From positions 3,748,058 through 3,812,057 of the forward strand of contig NC_135153.1 of assembly GCF_050948215.1 (NCBI RefSeq): a stretch of 64,000 nt of DNA, given 5' to 3'. Positions 21,691 to 31,964 of this stretch are shown in pieces. How positions within the stretch are numbered: position 1 is the first letter of the stretch; every line of letters starts with the position of its first letter. Made by a program: the position numbers and the translations under genes. Below the pieces are notes generated by a model. It was given only the letters and a program-made list of their open reading frames with translations. It did no database searches and was not told the DNA's origin. This DNA comes from Halictus rubicundus. Its lineage: Eukaryota > Arthropoda > Insecta > Hymenoptera > Halictidae.

Positions 21691-22586
21691 CTGTGTATCG
21701 TGGGTTCCATCGCCCATTGAACTTGGCAACCCTTATATCCGAAGCACCCTGTAGACACGAGGCAAACGTACGGCTTTCAGCGACGCAGCGACCTGCAACA
21801 AGAGCAATGAGGGTCGGCGCAGACCCTCTTCGAAGATCAAAGAACCGACACGGAACGATGCTGAATACATACCACGATGGTTTTACGAAACCGGCTGCCG
21901 AACAGACGAATCGGGCTGGTGCAATGAGGTGGCTGGGGGAGGGGCTCCAAGTTGTCCAAGAATGGAGATCAAGCATCCGCCTCGCCATTCCGCCTTCGTG
22001 CAGGGGGATGGCACACCGAATACGAACAAAAAGTTGGGGGCTTGTCAAAACGGTGGTTAGTCGCGGTGGAGACGGTGCTTGACTGCGTTAACTGGAGAAG
22101 GGGCTGGGGAATGGAACATGCAAGAGCAAATTTTCGTGCCCGCCTATCCGGGGGTGGTGATTAATGGAGGGCGATTGGGAAATTGTAATTAACGAAAATT
22201 CAACGGACGTCGAACAAGCAAATAGAACGGACCCGCGATTATTGCGAGCAATTAGGGGTGTAACGCATTGGAAATATTGTCAAGACGCGAGGCTGTGTTG
22301 GGGTTGCAGCATTAACCCCTCCCCTTATGGTTTATTTCCTTACTGTGCTCGGGAACGTTGTTTCGTGGCTAACAATTTAAATGCAAAGTGGCATTTCTCC
22401 TCGATCGATCCGGGTTTAGAAATACAATTCATGTTTATTGCATTCAGTTTGAAGTCTTTAAAATTTCTTTGAATGTACTCATTTCGTTTGTATAATTATT
22501 AGAACTTGCAGTGTATTGACGTGTTATTTTTTTTTCAAATTACATTACTCACTAAATTGAATTTGACGATACTTTCATCCACTGTA
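21691..22586. other. Mostly unique DNA
   Basis: CCGAAGCACCCTG followed by TA at 21740-21754 is another orphan terminus. A GC-rich segment (21760-22320) has open frames on both strands (21677-22048 minus, 21441-22082 plus) without recognised domains. AT-rich DNA follows. Confidence 0.35.
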
Positions 22587-22588
22587 CA

Positions 22589-22753
22589 CAGTGTTTACTC
22601 TATATATGTCGTCTCTGTATATGTCCTCTCTATATATGTCCTCTACGTATGTCCCCTCTATATATGTATTATGTATGTAAAGAATAGTAATTTCCTGGCC
22701 GATATATGTCCCTGGCTAGACCCGTGTTTTGGACATATATCGAGTAAACACTG
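22589..22753 (-). mobile_element. Rep-A MITE, subfamily B, with internal TATATGTC expansion
   Basis: It starts CAGTGTTTACTCTATATATG and ends ATATCGAGTAAACACTG followed by TA. Between the termini the usual core is replaced by about five imperfect copies of a 15-18 bp unit derived from the TIR itself (CTCTATATATGTCCTCT). The normal GGCCAGACCCGTGTTTTGGA segment precedes the right end. Confidence 0.88.
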
Positions 22754-22755
22754 TA

Positions 22756-23288
22756 TTACTCAGACGTTGATGCGAAATAAAGATTGTGTACATTAATCAC
22801 AAGATACAGGAGCTACATAGACATTTTATTTCTTCCCAAATAGTCTTAATGAATTAAAGATGACAGGGTAGTATTTATATTATTATAAATTCTTTAAATG
22901 TTTTTACTGTTTCGTATTCGATCTACTCATTGTTGTCGTACATACATAAAATTAAGTAAGTCACTTCTAGATTTTTTCTTTATAATTCTAAAATGAATTT
23001 AAAACGACGCTTTGAAGCAGTTTCATCGCGTACCCCTCATGCTAAATGCGTAACCTCATTCTTTATCCCTCGGAGCCTATTAGGTTGGCCAGAGTCTTTG
23101 CATTTTTTGTTTTGTCTAACGATAGTATTGTTCGCAAAAATAAGTATTATAGTAAAAGTCACTACAAGATGGCAGAATGTTTTCAAATAAAATAGACAAC
23201 CGTTATGCCTTGACAATTTCAATATTGTCCCTCGCACTATGATATCGTGCCAGACTCGTGATGATGATTTCGAACGGAATCTACTAAA
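22756..23288. other. AT-rich intergenic DNA
   Basis: Unique sequence with no recognised feature. Confidence 0.45.
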
Positions 23289-23290
23289 TA

Positions 23291-23502
23291 CTGTGAGTTC
23301 TCGATATATGTCAACAACACGGGTCTTGCTAGCGTCGTGCATCGTCCAGGAGACATACCCGAGCCGTATTATGTTTACACTTCTCGGCGTCCACGGCCTC
23401 TCGAGCTTCTTGGCCCCTCACGGGGTATACCCTGCGGCAGTGGGGATAACTCCGCGACATTTATCATCCATGTCTCGGCGACATATATAGAGAAATCACT
23501 AT
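23291..23502 (+). mobile_element. Rep-A MITE, subfamily A
   Basis: It starts CTGTGAGTTCTCGATATATG after TA and ends CGGCGACATATATAGAGAAATCACT, running into a TA repeat. The interior has ACACGGGTCTTGC, CACGGGGTATACCC and GGCAGTGGGGATAA. Near full length. Confidence 0.9.
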
Positions 23503-23507
23503 ATATA

Positions 23508-23838
23508 TATATAATTAAATCGAAATAAAATTCTCTTTTCGTTATTGTCAATATACGTATAGCCATTCGAGAATATACAGACACACAATGAATAGGAAAT
23601 TATGAATGACAAACAAGTTCTAATCATTGTAGCCGTAGAATAAATAGCAGTGCAAGGAATTAGTGGAGCAGAACTTACCTGTAAACATGAAAGCATGCGA
23701 ATAGATACCAATTGGTTCGAGTGCAAATTGTGAAGCCACGAGGAATCATTTATGTCGTCAGCGGTCGTGCGCGATTAAATAATACGGCGTTTGTTACGCG
23801 CATAATGAAAGTTTCGCGGAAATGCACGTCATGGACGA
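23508..23838 (+). repeat. Duplicated 330-bp segment, copy 1
   Basis: About 330 bp are closely matched (about 90% by eye) at 50113-50433: shared words include ACGTATAGCCAT, GACACACAATG, AAACAAGTTCTAATCATTGT, GAAAGCATGCGAATAGATAC and GGTCGTGC..GATTAAATAATA. It lacks TIRs or TSDs. One border touches a Rep-A copy here, and the other border does so in copy 2. No conserved reading frame is evident. Confidence 0.85.
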
Positions 23839-24209
23839 ACCATTTTCAGAACGGCAGCGCAGCTGTGTGTGGCATGGCAATGCAAGGCGTTCGTTGAGAC
23901 GGCACGAACGGTATCGAGGCTGTTCCATGAAAAATTCAATCAGCCGAAGTACATCAACAGGTAAATAATTGATCTCAGGCTCGATGGAAGATAAAGGTCG
24001 AGAAACTTTTACATATTATCAGCTGAATGTTGCAACGTGCACGTGTCGAAGCGACCATAGATCCCCTACAGTTTCACCGGTCAAAGGAAAATCGTCCTCA
24101 GATTCATTTCCTTTTTCCGCATGCGTGTGAGTCATTCGAGTTTGGTGCAGAAAAATACAAACGACATCGATCGATGTTAATTCAGGCTACAAATTGGCGA
24201 ATGAACATG
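23839..24209. other. Unique DNA
   Basis: No recognised coding or repeat content between the duplicated segment and the hAT-like array. Confidence 0.4.
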
Positions 24210-24858
24210 ATGTCAGCACGTCAGAGACCAAACGCGTCACGTGATCAGGAGTGAGGGGAGTAGCGCGGTGGAGGGGGAAATTTAGAGTGGGGGAACAAGT
24301 CTAGATCTAGCGACTCTGACAGTGTTGCCACATGAGGGGAGGGAGCACGAATCGAGGGGAGAAATTTACCCTCTCTCTCCGGAGTATGCATGTCAGAGAT
24401 TAAACGCGTCACGTGACCGGAAGAATGGGGGCAATAGCGCGGTGGAAGGGCAAACTTAGAGTGGGGGAACAAGTCTAGATCTAGCGACTTTGACAGTGTT
24501 GCCACATGAGGGGAGGGAGCACGAATCGAGGGGAGAAATTTACCCTCTCTCTCCGGAGTATGCACGTCAGAGATTAAACGCGTCGCGTGACCGGGGCGTG
24601 ACGGAAGCATGGAGGGAATAGAGGGGTGGAAGGGGGAAATTAGAGTAAGGGAACAAGTCTTGATTTGGCAACTCTGGTAGTGTCGCCAGATGAGGGGAGG
24701 GAGCACGAATCGACGGGAAAAAAGTTACCCCCTCTCCCGGAGTAGCACGTCAGAGACTAAACGCGTCACGTGACCGGGCCGTAGCGGAACCGTGGGGGGA
24801 ATAGCGCGGTGGAAGGGGAAATTAGAGTGGGGGAACAAGTCTAGATCTGGCGACTCTG
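24210..24858 (+). mobile_element. Tandem array of hAT-like MITE units
   Basis: Four units (the first truncated) of about 175-185 bp begin CAGTGTTGCCACATGAGGGG (24320, 24494, 24678) and end AAGTCTAGATCTAGCGACTC. Each unit carries AAACGCGTCACGTGACCG and GAGTGGGGGAACAAG. The terminal motifs are inverted (GTTGCCAGATGA versus GATCTGGCGACTCTG). Single-unit copies elsewhere (58453-58641) have 8-bp duplications, so the unit is a complete MITE multiplied in tandem. Confidence 0.88.
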
Positions 24859-25758
24859 TTAACAGCGCCGAAACGCTTTATGCGTCTCGATCAATTTTTT
24901 CGTCGTCGACGACGCAGACGTCGCGGAAAATTGAAAAAAAAAGAAAGAAAAAACATGTTAGCCAGGTCGTTGTCACGGTCATTTTATCTTGTTCGCGTAT
25001 CGGCCGGTAGATGCGTTAGATAATGTCCGTTCGGACAGCAACGACAGCAATACGGCAGACGTCCGTCGACGGGAACATGGCGGTGCACAATGCGCGGCGG
25101 ACGGACACGCGTGCAAATGAAGTACGGGTCGCGGGTATGCGCGCATAAAAGCTCCGCGTGCGTTTGCACGGCGGAAAAAAGGCTGGCTGCAGGCCAATCG
25201 CCGGCCAATTCGAATCACTGAATCAGAACTTCGCTGCGAACGCCCGCTGAAAAAAAAATGGGGAAAAAAAGTTCGAATCGAATTGCTTCCTTTGCGTTTC
25301 GCTGGACAGGGCCCGGGTTGTTCGTTTCGGCGAGCAGGAACGTTTATTAGCGGAGCCGGCGGAAGCGTTTGTTTGTTGCCAGTAACAAGTAAGCTTGTTT
25401 CGCCGGAAAGCATCCCGAAGCAAAAAACGCTGAAGCAACACACCCGGCATCGCGGAGTCGCCGCAATTCTTCCGTCGTCGAACACGCCGCCCCTGTTCGA
25501 CCGATATTCGCAATTTGTGGACCGACTGTGTGTCGCGCGGAATCTTGTTTCGCGTTTCTTCGACTGCTACCGCGATTTGTTCACAAGCTTGTCAATACGT
25601 CCGTCTTTGCTGTTCGACACATTAAACGCGGAGCTAATTTCGTCTCGTTTTTCCTTTCACTTTTTACTTCAGCTTAAACACAGAAACACACTTGTGCGTA
25701 AGAAAACGACCTGCTTGTTACGTTTCTGCGTAATCCGTTTCAATTGAATATATTACAC
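24859..25758. other. CpG-rich unique block
   Basis: GC- and CpG-rich unique DNA. Overlapping frames on both strands (24979-25485 minus, 25283-25747 plus) lack recognisable domains. Confidence 0.35.
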
Positions 25759-27267
25759 CAGGCCTGGGCAACTTTTTCCCCGCCGTCGCTTCACGACCCC
25801 CACCACCAGAGTACAGATTCCCCCACCACTGCCCATTTCATATTACCCTACCGTACTTTTATCTCTGCTGAAGACAACCTCTTATAGAGGTTCCTAGCTC
25901 CACGTCCCCTTCTCCCACACTCCGTTGGAGCATGATGGGAGGTCTCAGGAGTAGGGAGAGGACATGTGGCTCGCGAGACATTAGTTACCGAGGCTTGCTC
26001 TACAGTCTACAATATAGCCAGGGAACTTTTTCCCCACCGTCGCTTTATAACCCCCACCACCAGAGTACAGATTCCCCCACCACTGCCCATTTCATATTAC
26101 CCTAGCGTGCTTTTATCTCTCCGGAAGACAACCTCCTATATAGGTTCCTAGATCCAAGTTTCCCCTTCCCACACTCCGTAGGAGCATGGTGGGAGGTCTC
26201 AGGAGTAGGAAGAGGACATGTGGCTCGCGAGACATTAGTTACCGAGGTTTGCTCTACAGTCTACAATATAGCCAGGGAACTTTTTCCCCACCGTCGCTTT
26301 ATAACCCCCACCACCAGAGTACAGATTTCCCCACCACTGCCCATTTCATATTACCCTAGCGTGCTTTTATCTCTCCGGAAGACAACCTCCTATATAGGTT
26401 CCTAGATCCAAGTTTCCCCTTCCCACACTCCGTAGGAGCATGGTGGGAGGTCTCAGGAGTAGGAAGAGGACATGTGGCTCGCGAGACATTAGTTACCGAG
26501 GCTTGCTCTACAGTCTACAATATAGCCAGGGAACTTTTTCCCCACCGTCGCTTTATAACCCCCACCACCAGAGTACAGATTCCCCCACCACTGCCCATTT
26601 CATATTACCCTAGCGTGCTTTTATCTCTCCGGAAGACAACCTCCTATATAGGTTCCTAGATCCAAGTTTCCCCTTCCCACACTCCGTAGGAGCATGGTGG
26701 GAGGTCTCAGGAGTAGGAAGAGGACATGTGGCTCGCGAGACATTAGTTACCGAGGCTTGCTCTACAGTCTACAATATAGCCAGGGAACTTTTTCCCCACC
26801 GTCGCTTTATAACCCCTACCACCAGAGTACAGATTCCCCCACCACTGCCCATTTCATATTACCCTAGCGTGCTTTTATCTCTCCGGAAGACAACCTCCTA
26901 TATAGGTTCCTAGATCCAAGTTCCCCCTTCCGACACTCCGTAGGAGCATGGTGGGAGGTCTTAGGAGTGGGAAGAGAACATGTGGCTCGCGAGACACTAG
27001 TTACCGAGGCCTGCTCTACTCTATAGCCGGGGAACCTCTTCCGTGCCGTCGCTTTATAACCCCCACCACCAGTGTACAGATTCCCCCACCACTGCCCATT
27101 TCATATTACCCCACCGTGCTTTTATCTCTCCTGAAGACAACCTCCTATATAGGTTCCAAGCCCCACGCCTCCCTCTCCCATACTCCGTAGGAGCAAGGTG
27201 GTGGGGGGTCTCAGGAGTAGGAGGAGGACCCGCTTGTCGCACGCGAGCCACCAGTTGCCCAGGCCTG
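25759..27267. mobile_element. hAT-like element containing a 254-bp tandem array
   Basis: CAGGCCTGGGCAAC at the left end and its perfect inverse GTTGCCCAGGCCTG at the right end bound about six units of 254 bp (starts near 25773, 26022, 26276, 26530, 26784 and 27034). Each unit's start resembles the element end (GCCAGGGAACTTTTTCCCC versus GGGCAACTTTTTCCCC), as if the array grew from the terminus. The central units are nearly identical. A 61-codon frame repeats in each unit but is a by-product. No 8-bp TSD is visible (TATTACAC left, TGCAAACA right). Confidence 0.85.
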
Positions 27268-27663
27268 TGCAAACATATTTTTTAAGATTACACGAATTAT
27301 AAGGTGACCAGCGAATTAACACTTATTAACATAAGTTGCATGCCTTTTTAAAATTATTCTTTCGAAATGGTCACTTACTTTCCTGAGTAATGTTTCTATA
27401 TTAAAAATCTCGCATCGAATTAAACGAAAAATGGGCCAAATCGCCAATACTTAGGTTTGAACACGTTCAAATAACTGCTAAATAAATTAATATAGTGTCG
27501 AATATGTTATAAAAAAAATATTAGATCTCTTTACCGAGGCATCGGTGAATTTACAATACAGTTACTGCAAAAATTTCAACACAAAGAGGTCGTTGTAAAT
27601 GTTATTTCTTCGTTTAATACGAATGATGTTCGTTCACTGGATAGGCAATCCTATATTATATAT
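27268..27663. other. AT-rich intergenic DNA
   Basis: Unique AT-rich sequence with no recognised feature. Confidence 0.45.
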
Positions 27664-27665
27664 TA

Positions 27666-27835
27666 CACTGTCTACTCGATATATGTCCAAAACGAAGGTC
27701 TGGCCAGGGACATATATCGGCTGGAAGATACTATTCGCCGAGTAGTATAAACATCGGAGTGTACCCCGCGGCAGTAGGAATAGTTCCGCGACTTTTATCG
27801 GCTAGATATTTGGGACATATATCGAGTAGAGACTG
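27666..27835 (+). mobile_element. Rep-A MITE, subfamily B
   Basis: It begins CACTGTCTACTCGATATATG and ends GACATATATCGAGTAGAGACTG, flanked by TA on both sides. It retains GGTCTGGCCAGGGACATATA, TACCCCGCGGCAGTAGG and TATCGGCTAGATATTTGGGA. It is slightly shortened in the centre. Confidence 0.9.
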
Positions 27836-28034
27836 TATTTTATAAATTTGATCTTGTCGATCCCCAGCGACTGACATACTATTTAACGCGTTAATCTGTA
27901 CCTATAGACAGACCGTCCCGAAAGCCGATTTAGCCCTGCGTTGCTCATGCGAGACATATTTGCGTTAGTATTCGTGTGGAGGTCCAAGCTACTCGTTTTT
28001 AAAATTCTTGTAACTTTTGTCAGACATTCTAGAC

Positions 28035-28264
28035 CAGTGACACTTAACCTTTTCAGTGATCGACACCCCCTTGAATCTAAAAATAAGTTCTCACACCCCC
28101 TTGAGAAACGTGTTTCTATTTCTTTATTTATAAAGTTCCGATAATTTCTTTAGTTATAAAGAAGATAATTTATTTATTGCAAAATAAAGTTTCCATCGAA
28201 AATTTAGAAAGTTCTCTCGCACCACTGGAAACGCTTCCTCGCACCCCCAGGTTAAGAACCACTA
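28035..28264. mobile_element. hAT-like MITE (CAGTG-CTTAACCT ends)
   Basis: CAGTGACACTTAACCTTTTC at the left and CCCCCAGGTTAAGAACCACT at the right are approximate inverses of the common hAT terminus CAGTGGTTCTTAACC. ACACCCCCTTGA is repeated inside, and the mirror TCGCACCCCC occurs near the right end. The flanks share CTAGAC, but a clean 8-bp duplication cannot be defined. Confidence 0.6.
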
Positions 28265-29119
28265 GACTATTCTCGACTATGTATAAGTTGATAATTAAGT
28301 TAATAATTGTTAAGCAGTAGAAGTAACCGGATTAACAAAAATTATTTTTAATTGACCGGGGATCAGGTATCCCGGTTAACAAGGGCTGCCTCCGGTTTCT
28401 TTCTTGACATGCAGTGGCTTCAGAAAGTATTTCAATACTAACTTCTCAGCTGTTGAAACATTATACTCTCGCAAAAAAGAATCGTGCGACAATAAGTCTG
28501 GATTCGTTTCAGAGCTTGAAGCCTCCTTTCGGTTCCACATCGTTCTTTCGGTTTCGAACGATTCTACAAATCGCGTGATTTTTTCACACTTTTTTTTTCT
28601 TGCAACGAACAGATTCCATTTCAATTTGAAAGGAAAAAAGGGACCCTTCGGACCTAAAGGTTCGAAGTTATATGCGAACTTCGCAAAAGTTTTTATGTAG
28701 GAATAAAATGAAAATGGAATAAAAGCAGCTGGAATCACGTCGAGTTCTCTATCTACAACCGAGTCGCCAGAATCGATTAGTGTTATCGCAGAGAGGAAAT
28801 ACTAAGGAAATACTGACCAGTCAATAATTTATAGCTTACCTAGTAAAAATAACTTCATAGAATTGTATTTCCGGTTTCCTGCTTCATAATACCCCGTTTC
28901 AGATATTCACCTTCTCGATAGTAAACGTAACTGTATCGTCCCGCACGATTACTCATTCCCAACTCTAGTCGAACTTATGTTTTGAAGTTAATTATTCTGG
29001 CGTATACACTGTCTGTACTTTGTCTTTATAAATCTCGAATGGATCGAACGATGAACAAAATGATGCAAACACAAATACGGGCAGTATACTTTCGAATAGT
29101 ATAGTAATTCAATGATTGG
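28265..29119. other. Unique DNA with one unexplained open frame
   Basis: Mostly AT-rich. A 120-codon minus-strand frame (28376-28738) has mixed, protein-like composition (SSSETNPDLLSHDSFLREYN), but no motif I recognise and no splice or promoter support. I do not call a gene. Confidence 0.35.
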
Positions 29120-29334
29120 CACTAAACCTACCATAGCCGGTCAAATGAGTGGTTTCAGATTTTTTATTTTACAATTATTAAAATTATAAAGAAGCCTTCG
29201 TAGGAATTGATTCAACAGATTTCTCTGTTCAAGCATATTTTCTGATAAAAATCGCACAAAATCTAAATAAATCAATTCAATTTGAAAATAAAAAATCAAA
29301 TATTAATCAATTTTAATGCTCGGTAGTTTTAGTG
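29120..29334 (+). mobile_element. piggyBac-like TTAA MITE
   Basis: It starts CACTAAACCTACCATAGCCG and ends GCTCGGTAGTTTTAGTG followed by TTAA (29335-29338). The left TTAA is mutated (TTGG). The end motif is CACTAAA-CTACC in inverse orientation. A second copy lies in inverse orientation at 29516-29733. Confidence 0.78.
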
Positions 29335-29515
29335 TTAATAAACTTAATCGGTTGAAAGTAATGCAATAATATCCACGATTTTTACTAATATCTTAATACT
29401 GTTGTATTTTATCTGATCGTTTTTGTTATAAATGCATACAATCTAGTGATATGAAAGAGTATGGAAATTGGTTTAATTTCTCCTGAGTAACATTTTGAAC
29501 AACCACTAGGTGTAA

Positions 29516-29733
29516 ACATTTAAGCTACCGAGCATTAAATTTGGCTAGTATGCATTGTCTTCTAAAATTAATAAAATTTAATTTATTTTGATTATGTGCG
29601 ATTTTTCTGACAGTATGTGCTTGAATAAAGAAATCTGTTGAATCAATTTCTACGATGGCAGTTTTATAATTTTAATAATTGTAAAATAAAAAATCTGAAA
29701 CCGGTCATTTGACCTGCTGTGGTACGTTCAGTG
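29516..29733 (-). mobile_element. piggyBac-like TTAA MITE, inverted second copy
   Basis: It is the reverse complement of 29120-29334: shared words AATCTGTTGAATCAATT, AATTATTAAAATTATAA (inverse) and AAACCGGTCATTTGACC. It ends GGTACGTTCAGTG then TTAA (29734-29737). The left end (ATTTAAGCTACCGAGC) is decayed. Only 180 bp separate the two copies, so together they form a large potential hairpin. Confidence 0.78.
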
Positions 29734-29748
29734 TTAAAAGAATAAATA

Positions 29749-29960
29749 CAAGTGAATTCTCGATATATGTCAACATCACGGGTCTTGTCAGCGTCGTTTA
29801 TCGTTCAGGAGACATGCCCGAGCCGTGCTATGTTTATACTCCTCGGCGTCCAAGGCCTCTCGAGCTTCGTGGCACCTCACAGGGTATACCCCGCGGTAGT
29901 GGGGATAATTCCGCGACGTTTATCATCCAGGCCTTGGCGACATATATGGAGAAATCACTG
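29749..29960 (+). mobile_element. Rep-A MITE, subfamily A, full length
   Basis: TA-CAAGTGAATTCTCGATATATG at the left and CATATATGGAGAAATCACTG-TA at the right. The 212-bp interior is close to the family consensus: ACACGGGTCTTG-like, CCGAGCCGTG, TATGTTTATACTCCTCGGCG, CCTCTCGAGCTTCGTGGC, GGGTATACCCCGCGGTAGTG. It is one of the best-preserved copies and useful as a reference. Confidence 0.93.
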
Positions 29961-29962
29961 TA

Positions 29963-30883
29963 CATTCTCATTGTTCTCGTGTTTACTACAGCAGATTCGA
30001 AACATTTTTCATTTCCATAAATATCCGCGGTCCACCTGTGAATGCTAAAAGAATTTCAGTGGCAGTTTATCGCTATGAATTGGCAAAATCGCAACAGTGC
30101 GACGCGATAGAAGAATTGTTCGGCGTAAATGAATTTGAATCGAAAAAATTTGAAAAACAGAAACAGAACCGTCCGTATTCATAGAATTTTTATTTGCCGT
30201 TGTTCCAGCCGATTGTCACGTAGCGCGAAAGAAGATCTTGGCTCGTTGGTCGGAATAAACCGACGCACACGGATGCCGCTCGAAAGTGATAATTACGGCG
30301 TCGAAAGTCGACCGACTTCGAATTCCTCAAGATCTACGGAGGGTCTCGTGAAAAACGGTCGGTATCGCAAAAATGTTCATGACTCGCGAGCTAAAACACA
30401 CGATTGTTTTGATTCCCTTTGTCGCCGAGTTCGTTACAGCAGAAAAACGGATCAAAGCAAAACGAACGAAGCCGCGCTTTCCCAAATAAACGATCGACCC
30501 GGCAAAAACAACAGTATTGCGAACGATTGTGAAAAGCGTACCGTGGATTTCGGGGGCGCGTCACCGATAAAAATCTAATTAATGCGACAACACGGCCGCC
30601 GCGTCGAATCAAACGGATACTGGAAAACCGTTCACCGTTCACCGTTCCCGTCTATTCGGACGCCCCTCTCCTCTGAGACCGACAATATTTGCATTCTACG
30701 AACCGTACAAAAAAAAAAAAAAAATCGGAAGGCAGTTCGTTGTTCGTCCCTTTGACGCACAGTTTACGTCCACAAAATAGAGGACGTATCGTTGGTGTTA
30801 CCGGGTAAACGTTGATTCCATGCACAAAAATACATCGAAGATATGGAAACAACTTTTATTCGGGAGAAACTTCTCGCTCGAGG
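29963..30883. other. CpG-containing unique block
   Basis: No repeat is recognised. A 149-codon plus-strand frame (30129-30578) is Arg/Ser/Asn-rich without motifs and is antisense to another frame. Probably chance. A 15-base poly-A lies at about 30709-30724. Confidence 0.35.
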
Positions 30884-31216
30884 ATTTCTCTATATATGTC
30901 GCCAAGGCCTCGATGATAAACGTCGCTGAAATATCCCCACTACCCCGGGGTATATCCCGTGAGGGGCCTTGGAGGTCGAGGAGTGTAAACACAACACGGC
31001 TCGGGTATGTCTTCTGGACGATATATGACGCTGGCAAGACCCGTGTTGTTGACAAATATCGTCCAGAAGATACTATTCTTTGATCTACGCTGAACGTCGT
31101 ACCCGCCCCGTATAATGTTTATACTCCTCGCCGTCCAAGGACTCTCAGCTTCGAGGTCCGTCAGTTCTGCGACTTTTGTCAGCCAGGTATTTGCCACATA
31201 TATCGAGAAAACACTG
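30884..31216. mobile_element. Compound Rep-A: two copies fused
   Basis: The left part reads minus (GATTTCTCTATATATGTCGCC to GACCCGTGTTGTTGACAAAT, subfamily A). It passes at about 31062 directly into a plus-oriented copy (ATCGTCCAGAAGATACTATT...CATATATCGAGAAAACACTG, TA). The junction reuses the shared ATATCGTCCAG segment, suggesting template switching or recombination between inverted copies. The extreme left CAGT is lost. Confidence 0.8.
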
Positions 31217-31340
31217 TACCATGCTTTAGTTTTTAAATAATTATGTTCTCAAACGCACATTCGAATATTTTAACGCTAGATAAACCCTGCGAAAAAACTA
31301 CGGGTAAATGTTTACAAATGGGGGCCACATTGTGCATGTA

Positions 31341-31544
31341 CACTACCGCTCAAAAGTATCCAGACACTTGCGAAATATGTATTATCATTGCATAAAAGTT
31401 ATTTCAGAGCCTAAAATGGTGACTAAAATCGATTTTTATTAGTTTCTTATGAAATGTGGAACTTACCAATACTACACTAAAATTAAATACGAGATTCATC
31501 GACGTATCCACCGCGGAGTGTCCGGATACTTTTGAGTGGTAGTA
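31341..31544. mobile_element. Tc1-like TA MITE
   Basis: CACTACCGCTCAAAAGTATC at the left and GATACTTTTGAGTGGTAGTA at the right are inverse copies over about 25 bp. TA flanks both sides. ACTACC-CTCAAAAGTAT-CGGACAC is the classic Tc1-family terminus. The 204-bp interior is non-coding. Its end motif is related to 48289-48976. Confidence 0.88.
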
Positions 31545-31546
31545 TA

Positions 31547-31964
31547 TGTAACTTACTTAGACCCATAACAGGGACCTTTCATTTTTCATTACAGACACAG
31601 ATAAAAACTTAGAAATCGTGACCTCTACTTTTTCCTTCGCAATTAGGACCAATAGCAATTTAAAAAAAAATTATTTATGCATTACTTAGTAAATTAATCC
31701 TCCTAAAATCTCCAAAAAATTCAAGCCGTTTGGTCGAATTTTAAAAAAGTTAGTTGTTTTTAAAGAGTGTACGATTACTTTGTACACCGACTGTAGGTTA
31801 GATAAGGCAATTAGGAATAGAAGAAACAGGGAGAATGGACTGAATGGAAACGGGTGTTAGTTGAACGCTTAGGTTAAGTTAGAACCGCATATTGTAAAAC
31901 CAAATCCGATTCCCAGCCACGAGGCTGAACAACTATTGATTATAATAATTATTATTATTATTGC
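31547..31964. other. AT-rich intergenic DNA
   Basis: Unique DNA. 31650-31790 (TCCAAAAAATTCAAGCCG, GTTTTTAAAGAGTG) resembles transposon interior but has no ends. Confidence 0.4.

Noticed and set aside
25966..26913. Repeated 61-codon frame in a 254-bp array
   Set aside because: The same peptide recurs because the DNA is a tandem repeat. No start context or domain argues for translation.
25759..27267. 8-bp target duplication for the array-bearing hAT-like element
   Set aside because: The flanks TATTACAC and TGCAAACA do not match. Ends are clear but the duplication is not.
28376..28738. 120-codon minus-strand frame
   Set aside because: Composition is plausible but there is no motif, splice signal or promoter. 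It is mentioned only as part of an unassigned region.
29752..30048. Recurring open frames in Rep-A copies
   Set aside because: Several frames on both strands stay open in a short GC-rich consensus. Copies differ by indels and share only DNA-level conservation, so a MITE explains them better than a gene family.
30129..30578. 149-codon plus-strand frame
   Set aside because: Arg/Ser-rich, no motif, with an opposing open frame, in CpG-rich DNA.
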